This document shows positions 1 through 6,384 of a stretch of 40,409 nt of DNA, piece by piece. The notes beneath the pieces were generated by a model. It saw nothing but the letters and a program-made list of their open reading frames with translations, was not told the origin of the DNA and searched no databases. Within the stretch, counting starts at the first letter, position 1; each line of letters opens with the position of its first letter. Origin of the DNA: an uncultured Chthonomonas sp. (GTDB lineage Bacteria > Armatimonadota > Chthonomonadetes > Chthonomonadales > CAJBBX01); NCBI GenBank assembly GCA_903951425.1, contig CAJBBX010000004.1:1-40409 (forward strand), read 5' to 3'. Made by a program: the position numbers and the translations under genes.

Positions 1-2423
1 AGGCCCGTGCGGTCCACGGTGCTGAGGCCGGTAGTGGCCTGGGTTACCGTGAGCGTGTTCGATCCGGAGCTGGGTTCGTAGGTCGCGTCGCCCGCGAAGG
101 CCCCGCCCAGCGTGTGTGCGCCCGCCGACAGGGCGTCAGTCGCGGCGTAGGCTAGCGTTGCGATGCCGGTGGCCGCAGTCGTGGCAGATCCGATCCCGGT
201 CCCGTCGATGGTGAAGGTTACCGACTTGCCCGAGACCCCCGCGCCGCCGCCGCCGGCCAGCTTGGCAGTCAGCGAGACCGACGCGCCCGGAGCGCCGGAA
301 GCCGTGTCCACGGTCAGGGTGGTCGGCTGCACGGTGGCCGCCGTTATCTTGGTGACGAACGCATCAGATCGGCCGGAGAAGGTCGTACCGAACGCGCCGC
401 TCGTAGTGGGGTAGCCGGTGTCGGTAGTGTAGCCGGTGACGACCGTAGCGGTGCCGGGCACGTTAACCGCAATGCCGTAGCCGCGGTCGGTTCCGCTGCC
501 GCCGAGGTACGTGCTGTAGGTCAGGGCTGTACCTTCGGCGCCCAACTTCGAAACGAAGGCGTCTTCGTAGTCGAGCTTCTTGGTGGCGTATGCGTCGGCC
601 GTGGTCGGGTAATCGGTCGAGGAGGTGTAGCCCGCCACGTAGATTGCGCCTGCGCCGTCAACGGCCACGGCGCAGATGTCGTCGTAGTCGGCCCCGCCCA
701 GGTATGTGGCGAAGACCAAACTGGAGCCACCAACGGCCAGTTTTGCCACGAAGCCGTCGCCCAGTCCTCCGAGCGACGTGTCGTAGCCGCCAACAGGGAG
801 GTCAACCGAGTAGGTGGAGCCCACGACGACGGCCGCACCGCCGCTGTCTAGGGCTACGCCGCTTGCGTAGTCGTCATCGGAGCCGCCCAACAGCGTGCTG
901 AACACCAGCGCACTGCCATCGGCGTTCAGTTTGGTGATAAAAGCATCGCTGGGGCCGTCCAGCGATCTGTCGTAGGCGTCCACGGTGGTCGGGAAGTCGC
1001 TGGAGCCGGTCTGGCCGGCTACGCAGGCCGCGCCCGTACCGTCCACGGCGATGGCGGAGCCGACACCAGCGCTTGCGCCGCCGAGGAATGTGCTGTAGGG
1101 CAGACTGCCCCCGTCGGCGCTGAGCTTGCTCACGAAGGCCTCTTCGTCGCCGTTGTGCTCCGTCCAGAAGGCGCCCGCGGTAGTGGGGAAGTCGACGGAC
1201 AGGGTCGAGCCCGTCACATACGCCGCGCCGGCGCCGTCGATCGCAATGCCGTACGCGGTCTCGTCGTCGGCGCCCCCAAGATAGGTGCTGTAGACCAGTG
1301 ACGAGCCGCTTGGGCTGAGCTTCGTGATGAAGGCATCGCGCCAGTCGGCAAGAGTGGTGCTGTAGGCGCCGGCAGTCGTCGGGAAGGCGGTTGAGTAGGT
1401 GTCGCCTGTGATGAAGGCCGACCCGGCAGCATCAACTGCGATTGCGTAGGCACGCTCACGGGCCGAGCCGCCGATGTAGGTGCTGTAGGCCAGGCTCTTC
1501 CCGTCGGCTGCCATCTTGGTGACGAACGCATCGTAGTTGCCAGTGCGGGTCCGATTGAAGGCGCCTGCGGTGGTGGGGAATGCAGTGGACAACGTACGAC
1601 CGGTGACATAGGCCGCACCGGCGCCGTCGATGGCGACGGCGGCGCCGTAATCCTGATCGGCGTCGCCCAGGTAGGTGCTGTACTCCAGCGTCGGGTCCAC
1701 CACCAGCGGGCGGCCCGCGTCGTAGCGGGCGACCTGGAAGGCGACGGTGTTGTGCTCAAGGGTGAACGCGCAGGCTACGTGTTTGCGCACGCCGCCGATG
1801 GTCTGGTAGGCGTAAGGGCGGTTGAGGGCCACGTCGCCGCAGGCCGTGGAGGCGATAAGCTTGCCACCGACGGTGCGCAGCGACTTCGCGCCGGAAACCG
1901 CCATGCGGATCTGCTTGGGGTCCGCGCCGGGCCGCACGACGAAGTCATACTCCAGCGTGCGCGACCGGCCTGCGCCGTAGGTGACCAGGTCCACGCCGGG
2001 GTAGACGCCAGCCAGCTTCACGCGGGAGTAGGTTGGGACGTTCGTCCGCCACTTTGCCGGGTCCTTGCCGAGGAAGTAGTTGACGATGCCGGGCTGCTTC
2101 TCCAGGCCGGACGCGACAGCCTTTGCGTTGGAGCCCTGCAGCATGAGCCGGAGCGTCGTGGCCTTGTCGCCCTTGCGGAGGGCAAGCACCGCCTCGCGCC
2201 GCGTGAGGAAGAGCGTGCCGCCTCCGCTTCGCGCGACGAACTGCACCTCCTTCGGCCAGTGACCCGTGTTCCTCTCGAACGTGAGGGGCAGGTTGGGCGT
2301 GGCGACGCGCCGGGCAGGCGCGGCCGGAGAGGCGATCGCGGCCGTTGCGGCAGCGGTGCAGGCCAGGAGGGCCAGAGGGCGAACCAACGCGTGGAGCGGC
2401 TGCTGGAGCAATGGGTAGGACAT
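1..2423 (-). CDS. SBBP beta-propeller repeat protein with DUF7948 head, 3'-truncated by window edge
   Basis: Reading on the minus strand from ATG at 2423, the frame stays open to base 1 (807 codons), so the C-terminus is missing. A short hydrophobic N-terminus (residues about 10-30) looks like a signal peptide. Residues about 38-170 form the DUF7948-type head (TGHWPKEVQFVARSGGG; PGIVNYFLGKDPAK). Then come seven repeats of about 55-65 residues, each with a pattern like STYLGG...AVDGAGAAYVTG...FPTT...DAFVTKL, the SBBP beta-propeller repeat. The last part has an Ig-like repeat (SVTFTIDGTGIGSATT). Such proteins are secreted or surface-exposed with unknown ligands. The start is supported by AGGGAG seven to eight bases upstream. 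It lies 135 bp downstream of a paralogous short gene on the same strand. Family assignment is firm; function is unknown. Confidence 0.9.
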   Translation of the reverse strand, partial: MSYPLLQQPLHALVRPLALLACTAAATAAIASPAAPARRVATPNLPLTFERNTGHWPKEVQFVARSGGGTLFLTRREAVLALRKGDKATTLRLMLQGSNAKAVASGLEKQPGIVNYFLGKDPAKWRTNVPTYSRVKLAGVYPGVDLVTYGAGRSRTLEYDFVVRPGADPKQIRMAVSGAKSLRTVGGKLIASTACGDVALNRPYAYQTIGGVRKHVACAFTLEHNTVAFQVARYDAGRPLVVDPTLEYSTYLGDADQDYGAAVAIDGAGAAYVTGRTLSTAFPTTAGAFNRTRTGNYDAFVTKMAADGKSLAYSTYIGGSARERAYAIAVDAAGSAFITGDTYSTAFPTTAGAYSTTLADWRDAFITKLSPSGSSLVYSTYLGGADDETAYGIAIDGAGAAYVTGSTLSVDFPTTAGAFWTEHNGDEEAFVSKLSADGGSLPYSTFLGGASAGVGSAIAVDGTGAACVAGQTGSSDFPTTVDAYDRSLDGPSDAFITKLNADGSALVFSTLLGGSDDDYASGVALDSGGAAVVVGSTYSVDLPVGGYDTSLGGLGDGFVAKLAVGGSSLVFATYLGGADYDDICAVAVDGAGAIYVAGYTSSTDYPTTADAYATKKLDYEDAFVSKLGAEGTALTYSTYLGGSGTDRGYGIAVNVPGTATVVTGYTTDTGYPTTSGAFGTTFSGRSDAFVTKITAATVQPTTLTVDTASGAPGASVSLTAKLAGGGGAGVSGKSVTFTIDGTGIGSATTAATGIATLAYAATDALSAGAHTLGGAFAGDATYEPSSGSNTLTVTQATTGLSTVDRTG
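1927..2270. repeat. Direct repeat copy A (DUF7948 head coding)
   Basis: This 344-bp block matches 2881-3224 at a constant offset of 954 bp with no indels. By hand I count 38 differences, about 89% identity. It encodes the end of the DUF7948 head in the SBBP gene. Confidence 0.85.
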
Positions 2424-2558
2424 GCGTTTCTCCCTTGTGTGGTATGGCGAACCCCGTTGCCGGGGGTAACGCTCTTGTCGGTCAGGCTTACAGGGTCATG
2501 GGCGCTCCGGTTGGGCTCGGGGCTGCGCGGCGGCGCGACGGCACCGAGCGAGTACGTC

Positions 2559-3365
2559 TTACGGCACCACGTTGAAGCCTGTGGTGGCGGTTACGGCTTT
2601 GTGCCATGCTTCGCCGGCGAACTCGGCTGCGGCGGTTTGCGCGCCGGTGGCTTCGCCGGCCGGGATCGCCCAGGTGGCAGAGGCCCAGCCGTCGGCGGCT
2701 ACGGAGCTGGTGCCGACCTCGGAGCCGTTCGCCCTGAAGGTGATGGACTTGTCGGGCTGGATCGCGTAGTCGGGCAGGCTCCGCCCGTAGGCCTTCAGCG
2801 CGAGATCTACACCACGCTTGCCGGTCTTCGCGTAGGGCAAGATATACATGTCGCCTGCGGTGACGGTGAGCTTGCCGGCGCCGGGCCGCACGACGAAGCC
2901 GTATTCCAGCGTACGCGATCGGCCCGTGCCGTAGGTGGCCAGGTCCACAACGGGATAGACGTCCGCCAGCTTTACGCGGGAGTAGGTGGCGACGTTGGTC
3001 CGCCGCTTCGCCGGGTCCTTGCCGAGGAAGTAGTTGACGATGCCGGGCTGTTTCTCCAGGCCGGACGCGATGGCCTTTGCGCTGCAGCCCTGCAGCTTGA
3101 GCCGGAGCGCCGTGGCCTTGTCGCCCTTGCGAAGGGTCAGGACGGCCTCGCACCGCGTGCGGAAGAGCGTGCCGCCGCCGCTTCGCGCGACGAACTGGAC
3201 TTCCTTCGGCCAGTGGCCGGTGTTGGGCGCAAACTGGAGTGGGACGGTGGGTGCGGGGTCGTGAGGTTTCGGTTTGGCCGGTGCGGCTACCGCGACCGTA
3301 CACGTCGCAAACACCAGGCAACGCGCCACGGCGCGCGCCGACGGCTGGAACGACGAGTCTGCCAT
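2559..3365 (-). CDS. DUF7948-head protein without SBBP repeats (deletion-type paralogue)
   Basis: This 268-residue protein begins with a signal-like segment (ARAVARCLVFATCTVAVAA), followed by the same DUF7948 head as the next gene downstream (EVQFVARSGGGTLF; NYFLGKDPAKRRTN; RTLEYGFVVRPGA). Directly after RPGA the homology stops and a single Ig-like domain follows (ITFRANGSEVGTSSVAADG ... AEFAGEAW), then the stop. The seven propeller repeats present in the neighbour are absent. I chose ATG 3365 because GAAGGGG lies eight bases upstream; an in-frame ATG at 3419 has no good ribosome site. A promoter about 220 bp upstream gives a long leader. It probably arose by tandem duplication and internal deletion. 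It is intact, with no frameshift, and likely secreted; its role is unknown. Confidence 0.82.
   Translation of the reverse strand: MADSSFQPSARAVARCLVFATCTVAVAAPAKPKPHDPAPTVPLQFAPNTGHWPKEVQFVARSGGGTLFRTRCEAVLTLRKGDKATALRLKLQGCSAKAIASGLEKQPGIVNYFLGKDPAKRRTNVATYSRVKLADVYPVVDLATYGTGRSRTLEYGFVVRPGAGKLTVTAGDMYILPYAKTGKRGVDLALKAYGRSLPDYAIQPDKSITFRANGSEVGTSSVAADGWASATWAIPAGEATGAQTAAAEFAGEAWHKAVTATTGFNVVP
2881..3224. repeat. Direct repeat copy B (DUF7948 head coding)
   Basis: Second copy of the repeat at 1927-2270, inside the short paralogue. The match ends abruptly at the codons for RPGA, which is where the two proteins diverge in architecture. Confidence 0.85.
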
Positions 3366-3577
3366 AACTGCGGCCCCTTCAAGTGTATTGCGGACCCTGA
3401 GAAGCAGGGATATCACCATGATGTGGCCAAGCCGTTATGTTACGGCTTGATAGGTCTGCGTTCAATCAATCAGCGAATGGATGTTCTGAGCATTATCAGC
3501 AGTGTACGCATAGGTGGAGGGTGGTGCTGTATGCGGGACGGCGCCGGCACCAGGGCGCTTGGCCGTCTCCCGCCTTA
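3366..3577 (-). other. Long 5' leader of the short DUF7948 gene, with hairpins
   Basis: If transcription starts about 3577 (promoter at 3584-3612), the leader is about 210 nt. It can form an 8-bp hairpin at 3428-3449 (CAAGCCGT/ACGGCTTG, 6-nt loop) and a 5-bp hairpin at 3395-3409 (CCCTG/CAGGG). There is no open reading frame of note and I match it to no known riboswitch. Confidence 0.4.
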
Positions 3578-3583
3578 GGGGCC

Positions 3584-3612
3584 ACTGTACCTTGTTGGTG
3601 TGGTGTTGTCAA
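3584..3612 (-). promoter_or_regulatory. Sigma-70-like promoter for DUF7948 gene
   Basis: On the minus strand TTGACA (3612-3607) is followed by a 17-bp spacer and TACAGT (3589-3584). It begins 21 bp past the stop of the LON-domain gene and points at the gene starting at 3365. Confidence 0.6.
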
Positions 3613-3632
3613 CAGGGGGGCACGCGGCAGCG

Positions 3633-4316
3633 TTAGTTCCGGCCCGTGAGCTCCCGGGCGTGGCTGGTGTCGTAGCGGAGGATCTGTTCGGAGGCCTCCG
3701 GCATCGCGTTAAGGCGCTCGATGCTGTCCTGCAGCATCTCGATCTCCTGGGCCAGCCGCTGGGCGGTATCGCGGGCCTCGAGCATGGCCTGCCTGCGAGC
3801 AGCTTCCTGCTGGATGACGGCGGCGATCACGAAGGAGAGGTCGCTAGGGTTGTGCGGCAGGTCGTACTCCGGCAGGTCGATACCGGCGCGCGAGACCAGC
3901 GACGCGAAGTAGTGGCCGAAGAGCCGCCGGGCGTCGGATGCCAGCGGGCCGACGACATCGGTGTCCTGCGGCGTGTCGCGGTAGAGGCTTGTGGTGCCGA
4001 CGAGGTAGTCGTCGGGGCCGGTTGTGTAGTCGAGTAGCCGAAACCGCTCCGTACCCATGGCGAGTAGCGTCAGGCCGTCGCCTTCGTCGTCGTGCTGGAC
4101 AGCCCGGATCCGCGCCATGGTGCCGATCACCTCCGGCACGGCGCCTCCGCCGACCTCTTCGCCCTCTCGGATCAGGGCCACGCCGAAGCCTGTCCGCTCC
4201 CGGATGCAGCGGGCGACCATGGCGAGGTAGCGTGGCTCAAACACGCGCAGGGGTAGCGCCATGCGGGGGAACAGCACCGTGCTCAGTGGGAAGATCGGGA
4301 TGCCCTCCCGTACCAT
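3633..4316 (-). CDS. LON N-terminal (substrate-binding) domain protein
   Basis: A 227-residue protein that is a stand-alone LON N-domain. The family signature is at the N-terminus (PIFPLSTVLFPRMALPLRVF, then EPRYLAMV), followed by the beta-rich core (GTMARIRAVQHDDEGDGLTL; GTERFRLL) and a C-terminal helical half with a probable coiled coil (residues about 175-210, ARDTAQRLAQEIEMLQDSIER). There is no AAA ATPase or Ser-Lys protease domain, so it is not Lon protease itself. Stand-alone members are thought to bind substrates or partners, but no reaction is known. GGAG lies seven bases before ATG 4316. It is on the same strand as the radical SAM gene, 89 bp downstream of it, so co-transcription is possible. 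Confidence 0.88.
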   Translation of the reverse strand: MVREGIPIFPLSTVLFPRMALPLRVFEPRYLAMVARCIRERTGFGVALIREGEEVGGGAVPEVIGTMARIRAVQHDDEGDGLTLLAMGTERFRLLDYTTGPDDYLVGTTSLYRDTPQDTDVVGPLASDARRLFGHYFASLVSRAGIDLPEYDLPHNPSDLSFVIAAVIQQEAARRQAMLEARDTAQRLAQEIEMLQDSIERLNAMPEASEQILRYDTSHARELTGRN

Positions 4317-4405
4317 GGTCTCGCTCCGTGACGGCCGGGCTCAGGACGCCGGACGTGCGTGCCTAGGTTAGGCGCGGATGGGCTCGTTTCCTGCCTGCGC
4401 CGCGG

Positions 4406-5443
4406 TCACCCCTCGAAGATGCCTGGGCAGGTCGCTCCGCAAGCGTTGCACCGCCCGCGGCATAGGCCCGTAGCGTCTGTCTGGTAGCCGCGTCGGCGGA
4501 CGAGCAGGGCGCCGCAACCCGCGCAGTGTGTGTCCGAACCCTCGGCAAGCCGTGTGTTCCCTAGGTAGACGTGGCGGATGCCGGCTTCCATCGCCAGGCG
4601 CCGGGCGCGCAGGAGCGTGCTATCCGGCGTGGGCGGCGTGGCCATGAAGTGGTGCGCCGGGTGGAATGCCGAGAAGTGGAGCGGAACGTCCGGGCCCAGC
4701 CGATCCGTAACCCAGGCGGCCAACGCTCGCAGTTCGGCGTCGCTGTCGTTGTGGCCGGGGATGACGAGGGTCGTCACTTCAAGCCACGTATCCATCGAAT
4801 GGCGAATGAGCTGCAATGTATCCAGTACCGCGTCGAGTCTGCCGCCGCACGCGGCATAGAACGCCGGGCTGAAGGCCTTGAGGTCGACATTAGCGGCGTC
4901 GATGCGGGGGTAAACATCCTCTGCCGCCTGGCGCGTGATGTATCCGTTGGACACGGCAACGGTGCGGATGCCGGCTGCCCGGCAGGCGTCGGCCACGTCG
5001 ATGACGTACTCAAGGCTGATTGTCGGCTCGTTGTAGGTGAAGGCCACCGCCGCGCATCCGTACCTGCGGGCGGCCCGAGCCACCGAGGCGGGAGATGTCT
5101 CGTCGCCCAGGTCGCGCAGTGAGCCCTCGGCGCTCAGATGCCAGTTCTGGCAGAAGCCACATGTGAGGTTGCAGCCGATGCCGCCGAACGAGAGCACTGA
5201 GGCGCCGGGCAGGAAGTGGAACAGCGGCTTCTTCTCGATAGGATCGACGGCGACGCCGCTGGTGCGCCCATAGGTCTCGGCCACCAGGCGCCCTGCCACG
5301 TTGCGGCGGTTCCGACAGGCTCCGAGTTGGTCATCGCCCAGCACGCAGCCCCGCGGACAGAGCCTGCACTGCACGCGGCCCGCCTCGATGACGCTCCAGT
5401 GTCTTGCAGGATGTGTGCTGTAATGGTCTGTGGCTTCATCCAT
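4406..5443 (-). CDS. amrS: AmmeMemoRadiSam system radical SAM enzyme
   Basis: A 345-residue radical SAM protein. The [4Fe-4S] cluster motif is C91-NLT-C95-GF-C98, in the context FGGIGCNLTCGFCQNWHLS that is typical of the AmmeMemoRadiSam radical SAM family. A cysteine-rich N-terminus (CRLCPRGC...GACRNR) and a C-terminal CxxC-type segment (HCAGCG; CNACGATC) may hold further metal. SAM radical chemistry is expected; the substrate is not known. I chose ATG 5443 (MDEATDHYS) over an upstream in-frame start at 5500, because GGAG lies eight bases ahead and the upstream start would run into the divergent gene. It is divergent from the Memo-like gene, its usual partner, with 76 bp between the starts. 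Confidence 0.93.
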   Translation of the reverse strand: MDEATDHYSTHPARHWSVIEAGRVQCRLCPRGCVLGDDQLGACRNRRNVAGRLVAETYGRTSGVAVDPIEKKPLFHFLPGASVLSFGGIGCNLTCGFCQNWHLSAEGSLRDLGDETSPASVARAARRYGCAAVAFTYNEPTISLEYVIDVADACRAAGIRTVAVSNGYITRQAAEDVYPRIDAANVDLKAFSPAFYAACGGRLDAVLDTLQLIRHSMDTWLEVTTLVIPGHNDSDAELRALAAWVTDRLGPDVPLHFSAFHPAHHFMATPPTPDSTLLRARRLAMEAGIRHVYLGNTRLAEGSDTHCAGCGALLVRRRGYQTDATGLCRGRCNACGATCPGIFEG

Positions 5444-5519
5444 TTTGGGTTCTCCGGCGGCTTGCGCGGTGCGGCCGCCCCTGCGGCGTCCGTCGCCCAT
5501 CCGAAGCGAGGATACACCT
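5444..5519. promoter_or_regulatory. Divergent intergenic region between the two AmmeMemoRadiSam genes
   Basis: The 76-bp gap holds both ribosome sites (GGAG toward amrS, GCGAGGA toward the Memo gene). Both promoters must sit in or next to it. I cannot assign clear -35/-10 boxes. Confidence 0.4.
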
Positions 5520-6314
5520 ATGTCGCACGTGCGTCAACCAGCCGTCGCAGGTAGCTTCTATCCCGCCGATCCCGCGGCGCTGGCGCGCGCCGTGGACGGC
5601 TATATTGCAGGTGCGCGGCCATGCCTGTGTACGGGCCTCCGCGCTCTCGCCATGCCCCACGCGGGCTACCCGTTCTCGGGCCCGATCGCCGGCTCAGCGG
5701 CTCGCTGCCTGGCGGCGCAGGCAGATCAGGTCCGAACCATCGTGCTGGTCGGCCCTGCCCATCGCGTGGCGGTGGCCGGGGTGGCGGCCTCCTCGGCGTC
5801 GGCCTTTCGTACCCCGCTCGGCGATGTGCCGACCGATGCCGCGACTACTGCGGCCTTCTTGGCGACGCCAGGCGTTGCGGTAGTCGATGCGGCCCATGCC
5901 CGCGAGCACTGCCTGGAGGTCGAGTTGCCGTTCATCCAGCGCGCGCTGCCGGGTTGCGCCATCGTTCCGCTCCTCTGCGGCCGCGGGAGCGACGATGTGG
6001 TTGCCGCGGTGCTGGCGGCCGTATGGGATGCGCCCGGCGTCCTCCCGGTGATCAGCACCGACCTGAGCCACTACGAGCCCTACGCCGCCGCGCTGCGGAT
6101 TGACACGCAGACGGCCGAAGCCGTGCTGGGCCTTGAGCCTGACAGGATCGAGGATGAGTACGCCTGCGGCGCTCCGGCGCTCCGCGCCCTATGCCGCGTT
6201 GCCGGGCGGCGCGGTTGCTCCGCCATGGCGCTGGACCTGCGCAGTTCGGGAGACACGGCGGGAGGCCGGTCCGAGGTGGTGGGATACGGCGCCTTCGCGT
6301 TCGTCGACGGCTGA
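5520..6314 (+). CDS. amrB: AmmeMemoRadiSam system protein B (Memo-like)
   Basis: A 264-residue Memo family protein. It begins RQPAVAGSFYPADPAAL, the family's standard N-terminus. Conserved active-site-like segments are present: MPHAGYPFSG (H47), LVGPAHR, the REHCLEVELPF segment, and STDLSHY. Memo proteins resemble extradiol dioxygenases and bind metal through such His residues; their bacterial role is uncertain. ATG 5520 is preceded by GCGAGGA at suitable distance and its product aligns with the family start; an upstream in-frame ATG at 5430 would overlap the divergent gene. The third member of the system, AMMECR1, is not in this window. Confidence 0.93.
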   Translation: MSHVRQPAVAGSFYPADPAALARAVDGYIAGARPCLCTGLRALAMPHAGYPFSGPIAGSAARCLAAQADQVRTIVLVGPAHRVAVAGVAASSASAFRTPLGDVPTDAATTAAFLATPGVAVVDAAHAREHCLEVELPFIQRALPGCAIVPLLCGRGSDDVVAAVLAAVWDAPGVLPVISTDLSHYEPYAAALRIDTQTAEAVLGLEPDRIEDEYACGAPALRALCRVAGRRGCSAMALDLRSSGDTAGGRSEVVGYGAFAFVDG

Positions 6315-6384
6315 CGCAGGCCCACGCTGCATCTCGGGTGTACTATGAAGGTGCGGCCCCGTTGCGGGCTGAAGGGAGTGGCAC

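Noticed and set aside
1-2000. Periodic repeats as a possible CRISPR or satellite
   Set aside because: The periodicity is that of imperfect coding repeats of about 55-65 residues in the SBBP protein, with no spacers.
2449-2473. Short hairpin (ACCCC/GGGGT) before the SBBP gene
   Set aside because: Only 5 bp and without a T tract; it could be chance in GC-rich DNA and does not match a riboswitch I know.
1752-3578. Plus-strand open frame of about 608 codons
   Set aside because: It lies antisense to the two DUF7948 genes, which have clear family motifs; its protein is low-complexity and the frame is open because of high GC.
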